A stretch of DNA of 13,684 nucleotides from Dehalococcoidia bacterium (GCA_003153955.1 PMCB01000046.1:4868-18551); one strand, 5' to 3'; positions 1 through 7,476 are shown, counted from the first letter of the stretch. Numbers and translations are program-made. The notes: generated from the sequence alone by a model not told the origin.

Positions 1-1185
1 GCCCAGCGGCACTTCCACCAGGCCGGGGTTATTGATTTTCCCGACCAGGCATAATGTCTTGGTGCCTTTGCTCTTTTCGCTGCCGACGTCTGTGAACCAG
101 GCCGAGCCGTTTAAAATGATCGTCGGCACATCCGACCAAGTTTCTACATTATTAATCGTTGTCGGTTTCCCGAAAAGTCCGCCGCCGACGTTCGCCGGGA
201 AAGGCGGTCTCTGGTGCGGGTTTCCGCGCTTGCCTTCGATGGATATCAGCAGCGCTGTTTCTTCACCGCAGACAAAAGCCCCTGCGCCGGGGAAGATATC
301 GATATCAAAATTGAAGCCTGTTCCCAGTATATCCTTACCGAGCAGACCGTAGGCTTCCGCTTCTTTCAGTGCGTGGGCCAGTGTTTCGATCGCTAACGGG
401 TATTCGGCCCGGATGTAGGCATAACCCTGTTTCACATTACCAATGGCATAAGCCCCGATGGCCATTCCTTCCAGCACTGCGTGAGGGTTGCCCTCCAGTT
501 CGGCCCTGTTCATATAAGCCCCTGGGTCGCCTTCATCGCCGTTGCAGACAACGAATTTTTCATCGCTTATAGCGCTGCGTACAAAACCCCATTTGGTGGC
601 CGTTGCGAAACCCGCTCCGCCCCGTCCCCGCAATGTCGCCTTTTTTATTTCTTCCAGAACGTCTTCCGGCTTCATCTGCGTTAGCGCTCTGGCTAATCCC
701 AGATAACCGCCGCGGGAAATATATTGTTTGATGTCCATCGGGTCAAGGTCCTGGTTGTGTAAGACTCTTGTTTCCTGCATTGCCATCCGCGGTGCTTTTA
801 AGTCCAGCATCCATTTTTTTACCGGTTTCCCGCCGATTAGATGGTCTATGATAATCTGTTTTACTTTTTCGTCGTCGACGCTGAAATAGATTACTTTTTC
901 CTGGCCGGGGACCAGCACCGTTACCGTTGGCTCGACGCCGCAAAGCCCGATGCAGGCGGCTTTCTCGACGACGATGTTCTCGAGTTGCTTCTTGCTGTCG
1001 CTGCCGGTTTTCAGCGCCGCCAATTCCTTGTTAAAAGCATCCAGTACTTTGTCCGCGCCGGAGGCAATGCCGCAGCTCCCCAGGTGTACTTTTACCTGGG
1101 TTTGTTGTTCCAGCCCGGCCATTTTCGTTTTTGCAGACTCATAAAGAGTATTTAATTCAGCTACTGATTTCAATTGTTTTATCAT
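1..1185 (-). CDS. NuoF-like NADH-binding flavoprotein subunit, partial (C-terminus beyond left edge)
   Basis: 395 codons are open from ATG at 1185 to the window edge, with no stop or frameshift. Residues about 30-115 form a thioredoxin-like [2Fe-2S] domain with C38 (GSCGIASGA) and C78/C82 (ACIGLC). The NuoF 51-kDa FMN/NADH domain follows, with GRGGAGF at 187-193, CNGDEGDPGAY at 214-224 and, further on, GAGAFVCGEETAL. The [4Fe-4S] cysteines and any C-terminal ferredoxin would lie outside the window. The gene starts 9 nt after the NuoE-like gene, and its ribosome site (AGGTGA) overlaps that gene's stop codon, so the two are co-transcribed and probably translationally coupled. By family knowledge it passes electrons between NAD(H) and Fe-S clusters of a soluble complex (hydrogenase, formate dehydrogenase or another bifurcating enzyme). 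Unlike HndC in this window, it keeps the N-terminal cluster cysteines. Its catalytic partner is not visible, so no gene symbol is given. Confidence 0.93.
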   Translation of the reverse strand, partial: MIKQLKSVAELNTLYESAKTKMAGLEQQTQVKVHLGSCGIASGADKVLDAFNKELAALKTGSDSKKQLENIVVEKAACIGLCGVEPTVTVLVPGQEKVIYFSVDDEKVKQIIIDHLIGGKPVKKWMLDLKAPRMAMQETRVLHNQDLDPMDIKQYISRGGYLGLARALTQMKPEDVLEEIKKATLRGRGGAGFATATKWGFVRSAISDEKFVVCNGDEGDPGAYMNRAELEGNPHAVLEGMAIGAYAIGNVKQGYAYIRAEYPLAIETLAHALKEAEAYGLLGKDILGTGFNFDIDIFPGAGAFVCGEETALLISIEGKRGNPHQRPPFPANVGGGLFGKPTTINNVETWSDVPTIILNGSAWFTDVGSEKSKGTKTLCLVGKINNPGLVEVPLG

Positions 1186-1194
1186 TGTTTTCAC

Positions 1195-1815
1195 CTAGTT
1201 GTATGAATCCAGAATTTCATTCAGTTTACTTGGTTTAACTCTGCCGTGAATTTCTGCGCCTACCGCCATTACCGGCGACAGTCCGCAGGCGCCGAGGCAC
1301 CGGACAATTTCCAATGAAAAACGGCCGTCCGGTGTAATCCCGCCCGGTTCCAGGTTCCAGTCTTTCTTCAGACGGTCGATAATTTTATCCCCGCCTTTAA
1401 CGTAGCAGCTCGTGCCCAGGCATACCTGGAGGACGTATTTCCCTTTCGGTTTCATCGAGAAAAAATGATAGAAACTGGCTACTCCGTAGACTTCACTGAG
1501 TGGGACCTTTAAATCATATGAAACTGTCGCCATCACCGGTTTCGGTAGATAACCGACAATTCCTTGTGCCTGCTGCAGCACGCGGATTAAAGACCCTGCT
1601 TTGCCGCGGTTATCATCGACTATCTTTTGAATCTCTGCGTACAGTTTGCCCTCATGACCGCGGACAACTTTATCTATTTCCGCGACTTCGGTAGCAGTGA
1701 CCTCACGCTTTATTACGGATTCAAACTGATTGATGATGCGGTGGATTTCGGCCAGCTCTTCTTTTGTGGTTCCGGTTTTAATGACTTCTTCAACCTGTTG
1801 AACTTTTGTCTTCAT
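1195..1815 (-). CDS. NuoE-like [2Fe-2S] subunit with N-terminal helical extension
   Basis: 206 residues. From about residue 60 this is a standard NuoE/24-kDa subunit: a helical part (SLIRVLQQAQGIVGYLP, then the YGVASFYHFF motif at 110-119) and a thioredoxin-fold domain binding one [2Fe-2S] cluster through C132, C137 (CLGTSC), C173 and C177 (CLGAC). The first 50 or so residues are charged and predicted helical, and are absent from HndA (161 aa) in this window; they might be a docking segment (inference). A ribosome site (CAGGGTAGG) precedes ATG 1815. It forms a tight pair with the NuoF-like gene downstream (9-nt gap). It has its own candidate promoter at 1889-1917, and 353 nt separate it from the hydrogenase operon, so it is probably a separate transcription unit. 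Family role: electron transfer beside the NADH-oxidising flavoprotein. Confidence 0.93.
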   Translation of the reverse strand: MKTKVQQVEEVIKTGTTKEELAEIHRIINQFESVIKREVTATEVAEIDKVVRGHEGKLYAEIQKIVDDNRGKAGSLIRVLQQAQGIVGYLPKPVMATVSYDLKVPLSEVYGVASFYHFFSMKPKGKYVLQVCLGTSCYVKGGDKIIDRLKKDWNLEPGGITPDGRFSLEIVRCLGACGLSPVMAVGAEIHGRVKPSKLNEILDSYN

Positions 1816-2168
1816 TAACCTACCCTGGATGTTTTTCTTTTTTTGTTAAATAAATGTAAAAAGAAATATCCTTTTTAATTTTCTCTCTAATCTAGCATAT
1901 CTGGTTTTCTAATGCAAGAGTATTTAAAGTAATAGCTATTGCATTTTTGGCGGAGTTAAATGGAAAAAGTGCAGAAAGATTTGCTTACGGATTAAGTATT
2001 GTTACAGGATAACTGCGTTGTTTTCGTTGCGGGAAATGGTTGACATAAAGTGAGGAAGGAAGCTAAATCTCGGACAATGTTGGCTTACGTAAGAAGTTCA
2101 ACATGTATTGAATTTGGGTTGATTAACAATCGTCGCTTAGGACGTCATGCGGATAAAAGCCCGGGCTT
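1816..2168. other. Intergenic region between the hydrogenase operon and the second nuoEF pair
   Basis: About 350 nt with no convincing gene; short open frames on the plus strand show no recognisable domain. It holds the candidate promoter at 1889-1917, a stem-loop in which ATGTTG (2077-2082) pairs with CAACAT (2099-2104) around an inner CTTACGTAAG, and on the plus strand a TTGACA box at 2040-2045. Most of the region is A/T-rich. Confidence 0.7.
1889..1917 (-). promoter_or_regulatory. Candidate sigma-70-type promoter for the second nuoEF pair
   Basis: On the minus strand TTGCAT (1917-1912) is followed after exactly 17 nt by TAGATT (1894-1889), about 75 nt upstream of the NuoE-like start at 1815. 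The DNA between is A/T-rich. The match to consensus is modest (3/6 and 4/6), so position and spacing are the main support. Confidence 0.35.
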
Positions 2169-2172
2169 TTAT
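2153..2172 (-). terminator. Perfect 20-bp palindrome at the end of the hnd operon, possible bidirectional terminator
   Basis: The sequence ATAAAAGCCCGGGCTTTTAT is self-complementary over all 20 bases and overlaps the stop codon of the membrane-protein gene (2169-2171). An A-tract/GC-core/T-tract hairpin of this kind is typical of bidirectional intrinsic terminators. The GC core is short (it folds with a CCGG loop), and the better T-rich tail (TTTGTTTTC) is on the plus strand, so its strength for the minus-strand operon is uncertain. Confidence 0.45.
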
Positions 2173-2687
2173 TTTGTTTTCAACTTACTTATTATTTTGA
2201 TCGCGCCAAAAGCAAGTAAACTTCCCATCAGCGCGGTAAACAATTGTATTAAATTCATTGTCTGTCTTACCGCGGGGGTTAACTGCCTATTTTGGAGCAG
2301 GTTGATTACTACGCTGCTTGTGGCGTAGAGAAAGGCAAATTTACAAATACTGGCGGCAATTGCTCCGAGCCAGTAGTTTATTTTACTCAAATAGGAGAAA
2401 ACCAAAACTAGTATGGCGTTGCTTAAAATAATGAACGGTATCATCGGCGCCAATGCCGGTGAAAGGATGCCGACCGCCAGTGCGATTGTGCTGGGTATCA
2501 AGCCGATTAGTAATCCATCCGATACTCCGAGAATAGATGCTCCTAAAATCAGTTCAGCATTGATAATACTGCCGGTGATAAGCTGCTGGTGGATTAATAA
2601 CGGGGCCGCCACTGCGATCCCGATAAGCAATGTTAGAGTTGAAATAGAAATTTTCTTGTTTTCAATTACTAAAGTATTACTGTTCAT
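2169..2687 (-). CDS. Small integral membrane protein at the end of the [FeFe]-hydrogenase operon
   Basis: About 172 residues and mostly hydrophobic, with some five or six membrane segments: roughly residues 15-35, 45-80 (probably two), 85-105, 110-135 and 145-168. The C-terminus is short and lysine-rich. There are no Fe-S motifs and no catalytic signature. The general look (compact, glycine- and alanine-rich helices) resembles substrate-binding S components of ECF transporters, but this is a fold-level impression only. It follows the hydrogenase gene by 19-25 nt and is clearly co-transcribed, so a role tied to the hydrogenase (membrane anchoring, metal or cofactor uptake) is plausible but inferred. 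An ATG also occurs at 2693, but the AAGGAG ribosome site is only 1 nt from it and 7 nt from ATG 2687, so 2687 is preferred. Confidence 0.8.
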   Translation of the reverse strand: MNSNTLVIENKKISISTLTLLIGIAVAAPLLIHQQLITGSIINAELILGASILGVSDGLLIGLIPSTIALAVGILSPALAPMIPFIILSNAILVLVFSYLSKINYWLGAIAASICKFAFLYATSSVVINLLQNRQLTPAVRQTMNLIQLFTALMGSLLAFGAIKIISKLKTK

Positions 2688-2712
2688 GCTCATTCTCCTT
2701 TATTTTAGTCTG

Positions 2713-4464
2713 CTATTTCCGGTACAGCGGCTGAGGTACGTAAGTCGTATGTAATAACCGTTCGGATTTCTCCCCGAGGGGTTTTCCCAGGTATTCTTCG
2801 TATAGCCTTTTAATATATGGGTTCTGATGAGAAAAACGTATTTCTTTATCTTTATCGTCGGAATACAAAGCTTTTGCCCGTTTCACGCGTAATTCGTCAG
2901 TAACCATGTAAGGCTGACCGCCGCCGCCGACACAACCGCCTGGGCAAGCCATTACCTCCACAAGGTGATAAGGTATCTCTGTGTTATTTAGTTTTGCCTG
3001 CCTGATTTTTTCCAATACATATTCAACACTGCTTAAACCGTGGGCGATGGCAACCCTTATTTTCATGCCGTCGATTTCAACCTCGGTTTCTTTCACCCTT
3101 TCTAATCCCCTGACGGATTCAAACTCGACATGCTCTAATTCTCGGCCCGTAATCAGATAGTGCGCGGTTCTTAATGCCGCTTCCATAACACCGCCGGTCG
3201 ATCCGAAAATGACGCCGGCGCCCGAATATTCTCCCAGAATCGAATCGGCTTGTTCCTCGGGTAAATTCTCAAAATCAATGCCGGCTTGTTTAATCATACG
3301 GCCCAGTTCCCGGGTACACAATACCGCATCGATATCCTGGAATCCGGAAGCGAACATTTCGCTGCTTCTCTGAATTTCATACTTTTTAGACGTACAAGGC
3401 ATAATCGAGACCATAAATATCTTTGAAGGGTCTATCTTAAATTTTTCTGCGTAGTATGTTTTGGATAATACGCCGATTATTTCATGGGGAGACTTGCACG
3501 AAGAGAAATTTTCGATCATATCAGTATGGAATTTTTCCATAAAGTCTACCCAGGAAGGACAACAGCTTGTGATCAAAGGCAACGGACGTGTCTGTTTTAA
3601 CAGCCTTTCTTCAAATTCGGAAGCTTCTTCCATAATGGTAATGTCTGCGCCAAAAGAAGTATCGAAAACAGCCTTGAATCCCAACCGCCGTAAAAGGGCA
3701 TAAAGTTTTTTAGTATAGTTTACCCCGATTTGGCCGAAAGTCTCCCCGATGGAAGCTCTAACCGCCGGGGCCATCTGCACGACGCAGTATTTTTCCTTGT
3801 TCTGCAAAGCATTCCAAACGATGCCGGTATCATCTTTCTCTACGATAGCGCCGGTAGGACAATGCGCCGCGCATTGCCCGCAGCGGACGCAGGGTGAATC
3901 CGCTAATTGAATATCGCCCGCCGGTGAAATACGTGTTTGCATCCCCCGTTCCAGGAAAGAAAGCGCCCACACATTCTGTTGATTTTGGCAAACATGAACG
4001 CAGCGCCCGCATAAAATACATTTGACCGGGTCCAGGTCGATGGCATTGGTAGAATAATCCTTTGGGATATCACGCAAAAATGTAGGAAATGATTCTGAAT
4101 GTATCCCAAAATCCGCCGTCAACCGCTGTAATTCGCAGTCATTATTCCGTTGACATTTTAGACAATCATTTGGGTGGTTGGAAAGAATCAGCTCAATAAC
4201 TGTGCGCCTGATTTCGATGATTTCCGGGTCGTGCGTAATGATTTCCATTCCGTTTTCTACCGGGGTGCAGCAGGCCCGCAGCATTTTATTCGTCCCTTTG
4301 ATTCTTACAATACAAATACCGCATGAAGCTTCGGGCGGCAGGTCCGGGTGTTTACAGAGTACGGGGATTTTTATCTGGACCTGCTTGGCTGCTTCCAATA
4401 TGGTCGTGCCTTCAGGCACTCGAATTAGTATTCCGTTAATTTGTGCTTGTACTACTTTAGTCAT
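2713..4464 (-). CDS. hndD: [FeFe] hydrogenase catalytic subunit (HndD/HydA)
   Basis: 583 residues, close in length and domain plan to clostridial CpI (M3 type). In order: plant-type [2Fe-2S] domain (C37, C48, C51, C65 or C66); His-ligated [4Fe-4S] site (H97, C101, C104, C110); two [4Fe-4S] clusters (C149, C152, C155, C159 and C192, C195, C198, C202); and the H-cluster domain with all three signatures, TSCCPSW (299-305), MPCTSKKYE (355-363) and EVMACPGGCVGGGGQP (503-518). C302, C357, C507 and C511 should bind the H-cluster and C301 is the proton-shuttle cysteine. A small-subunit-like tail ends in a basic segment. All key residues are present, so the enzyme should be active (2H+ + 2e- to H2, cytoplasmic). 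It lacks the extra C-terminal [2Fe-2S] domain of Thermotoga HydA. It follows hndC after 111 nt, with ribosome site GGTGGG. Family members in hndABCD/hydABC complexes are NAD(P)-linked and often use ferredoxin and NADH together. Confidence 0.97.
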   Translation of the reverse strand: MTKVVQAQINGILIRVPEGTTILEAAKQVQIKIPVLCKHPDLPPEASCGICIVRIKGTNKMLRACCTPVENGMEIITHDPEIIEIRRTVIELILSNHPNDCLKCQRNNDCELQRLTADFGIHSESFPTFLRDIPKDYSTNAIDLDPVKCILCGRCVHVCQNQQNVWALSFLERGMQTRISPAGDIQLADSPCVRCGQCAAHCPTGAIVEKDDTGIVWNALQNKEKYCVVQMAPAVRASIGETFGQIGVNYTKKLYALLRRLGFKAVFDTSFGADITIMEEASEFEERLLKQTRPLPLITSCCPSWVDFMEKFHTDMIENFSSCKSPHEIIGVLSKTYYAEKFKIDPSKIFMVSIMPCTSKKYEIQRSSEMFASGFQDIDAVLCTRELGRMIKQAGIDFENLPEEQADSILGEYSGAGVIFGSTGGVMEAALRTAHYLITGRELEHVEFESVRGLERVKETEVEIDGMKIRVAIAHGLSSVEYVLEKIRQAKLNNTEIPYHLVEVMACPGGCVGGGGQPYMVTDELRVKRAKALYSDDKDKEIRFSHQNPYIKRLYEEYLGKPLGEKSERLLHTTYVPQPLYRK

Positions 4465-4519
4465 TTCTGCCCACCATTTCTATTGCTGATTTTCCGGCCC
4501 TGACGAAGAATAATGGTTT

Positions 4520-4565
4520 GCGTTTCGATGACGGGCTGTAACAGATACTCCGTGTATCGAAATGC
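4520..4565 (-). repeat. Inverted repeat in the hndC-hndD intergenic gap
   Basis: GCGTTTCGAT (4520-4529) and ATCGAAATGC (4556-4565) are complementary except at one position, enclosing a 26-nt loop. A second, mutually exclusive pairing is GATAC (4544-4548) with GTATC (4554-4558). It lies just after the hndC stop, in the longest gap of the operon (111 nt). It could be an mRNA-stability or partial-termination element setting the subunit ratio (inference). Confidence 0.5.
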
Positions 4566-4575
4566 AAAATATTTA

Positions 4576-6318
4576 TCATTCCTTTGAAACTGCTTTAAAC
4601 TTACAGACCTCTTTACATTTGCCGCATTTGGTACATAGTGATTGGTCTATCTTATATCCGGTTTCCCTGTTGCCGCTTATTGCTTTAACCGGACAATTTG
4701 TGAAACAAAGCGCGCATTTCTTACATTTTTCCTGAATGATTGTATAGGTTAACAGGGCGACGCATTTCCCCGCCCTGCAGCGCTTATTGATAATATGCTC
4801 TTTATATTCTTCTTCAAAATAATTCAATGTTGAAACTACCGGGTTAGGTGCATTTTGTCCTAATCCGCATAAGGACGCTTTTTGCATCGAGACGGCAATC
4901 CTTTTTAATGTGGCAAGGTCCTCTATTTTGCCTTTACCTTCGGTAATACGGTTAAGGATTTGTAATATTTGAAACCCGCCTATACGGCAAGGGGCACATT
5001 TCCCGCAGGATTCTTCAACGCAAAAACCGAGATAAAACTTGGCAATATCTACCATGCAGTCATCGGTATCCATTACGATCATACCGCCGGAACCCATGAT
5101 TGACCCCATTTTCTGGAGGTTGTCATAGTCTACAAGGACATCCAGGTTTTTATTGGGGATAACCCCGCCTGAAGGGCCGCCGGTTTGGACGGCTTTTACA
5201 TCCTTGCCTGAAATTGTGCCTCCGCAGATATCATAAATAATTTCCTTCAGGGGAATGCCCATCGGGACTTCAACCAACCCGGAATTTTTAATTTTCCCGG
5301 TTACGGCAAAAACCTTTGTGCCTTTTGAACTGTTGGTACCTATTTTGGCAAAATTATCCCCGCCGTAGCATAAAATATAGGGGACGTTGGCCAGCGTTTC
5401 TACGTTATTTATTACTGTCGGTTGACCCCATAACCCGCTCCCCGTAGGATATGGCGGCCTCGGGTGCGGCGTGCCGCGTTTCCCTTCGATTGAAGCCATT
5501 AGGGCCGTCTCTTCACCGCAAACAAAAGCCCCCGCTCCTAATCTGATATCGATATCAAATGAAAATTTACTGTCCAGGATATTTTCGCCTAAAAGACCGA
5601 CTTCACGACATTTTGTCAATGCTTCATCGATTCTTTGAACGGCCAGAGGATATTCTGCCCGGATGTAAAAATAGCCTTTGCTTGCGCCCACGGCATATGC
5701 CGCGATCATCATGCCTTCAATGATGGAATACGGATCCCCTTCCAGGATACTCCGGTCCATGTAAGCACCGGGATCGCCTTCATCTGCATTACAGATTATG
5801 TACTTGGGATTTGAACGGCTTGCCCTGCAGGCTTTCCATTTCATCCAGGTTGGGTATCCTGCTCCGCCGCGCCCTCGCAAACCTGATTTTTTCAGCTCAT
5901 CGATTACTTTTTCCGGAGTGAATTCAAGAAGGACATTACTCAGAGCTTTGTATCCATCATGTGCAATATAGTCATTAATGTTCTCCGGATCGATCAGCCC
6001 GCAATTTCGCAGCGCAACTTTAATCTGTTTCGGTTTTTCGTTCAATATCAGATCATCAAGTATCTGATTTTTTTCGATTGTGCTTTTAATGATCCGCTCG
6101 ATGTCAGTATTCTGAACATTGTGATACACAATATTGTTCGGCATGATTTTGACAACTAACCCGTGCCCGTAGTATCCCAAATCAGCCGCTCTGACTACCA
6201 TTATTTCATCCAGTAATTTGTGTTCCCGGATCCCGTCAAGAAATCGGTTGTAAAAGTCACGGGTTGTATCCGGGCCGGTTGCCGCGGTATCTTTAATTAA
6301 AACGATTCGTTTTACCAT
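4576..6318 (-). CDS. hndC: NuoF-like NAD(P)H-binding flavoprotein subunit of hydrogenase (HndC/HydB)
   Basis: 580 residues. Residues 1-90 keep the pattern of the thioredoxin-like ferredoxin domain, but it contains no cysteine: where relatives have CxGxC, this protein has D46-L-G-Y-Y50. The FMN/NADH domain has SGLRGRGGAGYP (145-156), CNADEGDPGAY (176-186) and GAGAFVCGEETAL (261-273). The NuoF [4Fe-4S] site is ESCGKCAPCR (C438, C441, C444) plus C484. The C-terminus is a two-cluster ferredoxin: C532, C535, C538, C542 and C562, C565, C568, C572. By family it binds FMN, oxidises or reduces NAD(P)H and is the proposed bifurcation site. It follows hndB after 45 nt; the ribosome site (AGGA) is weak and about 12 nt from ATG. 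The loss of the first cluster is the odd feature. Confidence 0.96.
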   Translation of the reverse strand: MVKRIVLIKDTAATGPDTTRDFYNRFLDGIREHKLLDEIMVVRAADLGYYGHGLVVKIMPNNIVYHNVQNTDIERIIKSTIEKNQILDDLILNEKPKQIKVALRNCGLIDPENINDYIAHDGYKALSNVLLEFTPEKVIDELKKSGLRGRGGAGYPTWMKWKACRASRSNPKYIICNADEGDPGAYMDRSILEGDPYSIIEGMMIAAYAVGASKGYFYIRAEYPLAVQRIDEALTKCREVGLLGENILDSKFSFDIDIRLGAGAFVCGEETALMASIEGKRGTPHPRPPYPTGSGLWGQPTVINNVETLANVPYILCYGGDNFAKIGTNSSKGTKVFAVTGKIKNSGLVEVPMGIPLKEIIYDICGGTISGKDVKAVQTGGPSGGVIPNKNLDVLVDYDNLQKMGSIMGSGGMIVMDTDDCMVDIAKFYLGFCVEESCGKCAPCRIGGFQILQILNRITEGKGKIEDLATLKRIAVSMQKASLCGLGQNAPNPVVSTLNYFEEEYKEHIINKRCRAGKCVALLTYTIIQEKCKKCALCFTNCPVKAISGNRETGYKIDQSLCTKCGKCKEVCKFKAVSKE

Positions 6319-6363
6319 GTTATTTAATTAATCCTAAATATATTTTATGTTTCGCGATGCCTG

Positions 6364-6708
6364 TCACCTGATATTCACCACACAATCATTCACTAAAATG
6401 CTGTTCGCAACGTGTTTTTCAAGAATAAGCTGTGCTATTTCTTCTGTTACTCTGCCGTAAGTCACGACGGGCATCCCGTTTGCCTTTACTTCGACCAGCG
6501 GTTCGGCGTAGCACATACCGGCGCATCCGCATTTCCTTAGTTTGATCGTAAAATTACGGGACTTAATTTGTTTGGCAAAAACGTCGTAAACTTCCTGAGC
6601 GCCGGCTGCAATTCCGCAAGCGCTCATCCCTACGCTGATGTAGTCTGGTTGTTCGGCTGTTTCTTGATTATGGATCGCGATAATTGTGTCTTTATTAAAC
6701 TTTGACAT
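6364..6708 (-). CDS. hndB: Thioredoxin-fold [2Fe-2S] ferredoxin subunit of hydrogenase (HndB)
   Basis: 114 residues forming one thioredoxin-like ferredoxin domain. The signatures are SACGIAAGA (C31) and KCGCAGMC (C60, C62, C66), followed by YAEPLVEV, as in HndB proteins and the N-terminal domain of many NuoF/HydB proteins. The gene starts 14 nt inside the end of hndA, which implies translational coupling. It probably carries one [2Fe-2S] cluster and relays electrons within the HndABCD complex. Since the equivalent domain at the front of HndC has lost its cysteines, HndB may supply the only cluster of this type in the complex (inference). C109 near the C-terminus is outside the motif. Confidence 0.93.
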   Translation of the reverse strand: MSKFNKDTIIAIHNQETAEQPDYISVGMSACGIAAGAQEVYDVFAKQIKSRNFTIKLRKCGCAGMCYAEPLVEVKANGMPVVTYGRVTEEIAQLILEKHVANSILVNDCVVNIR

Positions 6709-7180
6709 TGTTTTCCTCGTGTGTATATCTGGATAATATCTCCATTATTTCTGATTTTTTCACCTTGCCGAATATCTTTCCATCGATACTTACCACCGGT
6801 GCCAAACCGCAGCACCCCAGGCAGCGGACAACATTCACGTGAAATTGCCCGTCCTCCGTGGATTGTCCTTCCTGAACATGCAGCAAAGTCTCTATTTCTT
6901 CTAATAATTCCGGTGCTCCTTTTAAATAACAAGCTGTCCCCATGCACACCGAAATGGTATGTTTTGCCGGCGGGCATAATTCAAAATAGTTGTAAAAAGT
7001 TATCACTTCGTAAATTCTGGCCAGCGGTATTCCCGTCTCTTTCGACACTTCCAATGAAACTGGACGCGGTACATAGCCGTACCGGTTTTGTATTTCATGA
7101 AGTATCATGACGAGATTACCGTCTTTGCCTTTCCATTTCTGGATCAAACTTTTAATTTCTTCGGTATTAATATTTTCCAT
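6695..7180 (-). CDS. hndA: NuoE-like [2Fe-2S] subunit of hydrogenase (HndA/HydC)
   Basis: 161 residues, the normal length for the family. The N-terminal helical part has ILHEIQNRYGYVP and YEVITFYNYF; the C-terminal thioredoxin fold binds [2Fe-2S] through C79, C84 (CMGTAC), C120 and C124 (CLGCC). It is the first gene of the hydrogenase operon, with ribosome site AGGGGAA before ATG 7180, and it overlaps hndB by 14 nt. The order NuoE-like, HndB, NuoF-like, [FeFe] hydrogenase is that of hndABCD in Solidesulfovibrio fructosivorans. Role by family: relaying electrons between the flavoprotein and the hydrogenase subunit in the cytoplasm. Confidence 0.95.
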   Translation of the reverse strand: MENINTEEIKSLIQKWKGKDGNLVMILHEIQNRYGYVPRPVSLEVSKETGIPLARIYEVITFYNYFELCPPAKHTISVCMGTACYLKGAPELLEEIETLLHVQEGQSTEDGQFHVNVVRCLGCCGLAPVVSIDGKIFGKVKKSEIMEILSRYTHEENNVKV

Positions 7181-7243
7181 TTTGGCATTCCCCTGGACTC
7201 TTAATCGATTTTTCGCAGTCTTGACACAGCATTAGGGCATTTT

Positions 7244-7261
7244 CTGTTAAAGTGTGAAAAG
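7244..7261. promoter_or_regulatory. Possible Rex-like operator upstream of hndA
   Basis: CTGTTAAAGTGTGAAAAG lies about 65 nt upstream of the hndA start. Compared with the clostridial Rex consensus (TTGTTAA, four bases, TTAACAA), the left half matches 6 of 7 and the right half only about 4 of 7. Rex senses NADH/NAD+ and is a known regulator of fermentative hydrogenase genes. The match is partial and no rex gene is in the window. Confidence 0.22.
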
Positions 7262-7476
7262 ACCTGCGGCGTGGTAAGACATTGATTGCTTGAAGCGGCG
7301 GATTAATCTAGTGCCTTAAAAACATGGATTTCAATTATTAATTGGGGCCAACAGTTCAGAGAGAAAATGTAGTATCTAAATCATGTCTGCATTTTCAAAG
7401 TCACGTGGTTCTTTAATCGTGCAGTTCCCGTACTGGCATTAAGGGAATTATTTATATTTTTGTATCCCTTTGTTTT

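Noticed and set aside
1..1185. Frameshifted or pseudogene NuoF at the left edge
   Set aside because: The frame is open for all 395 codons with every expected motif; it only runs off the window edge.
2050..2328. Plus-strand open frame of 92 codons
   Set aside because: It overlaps the end of the membrane-protein gene, has no good ribosome site and shows no domain; the minus-strand gene explains the second half.
7221..7250. Plus-strand TTGACA promoter in front of hndA
   Set aside because: It points away from hndA into gene-free repeat DNA and has only a poor -10 box.
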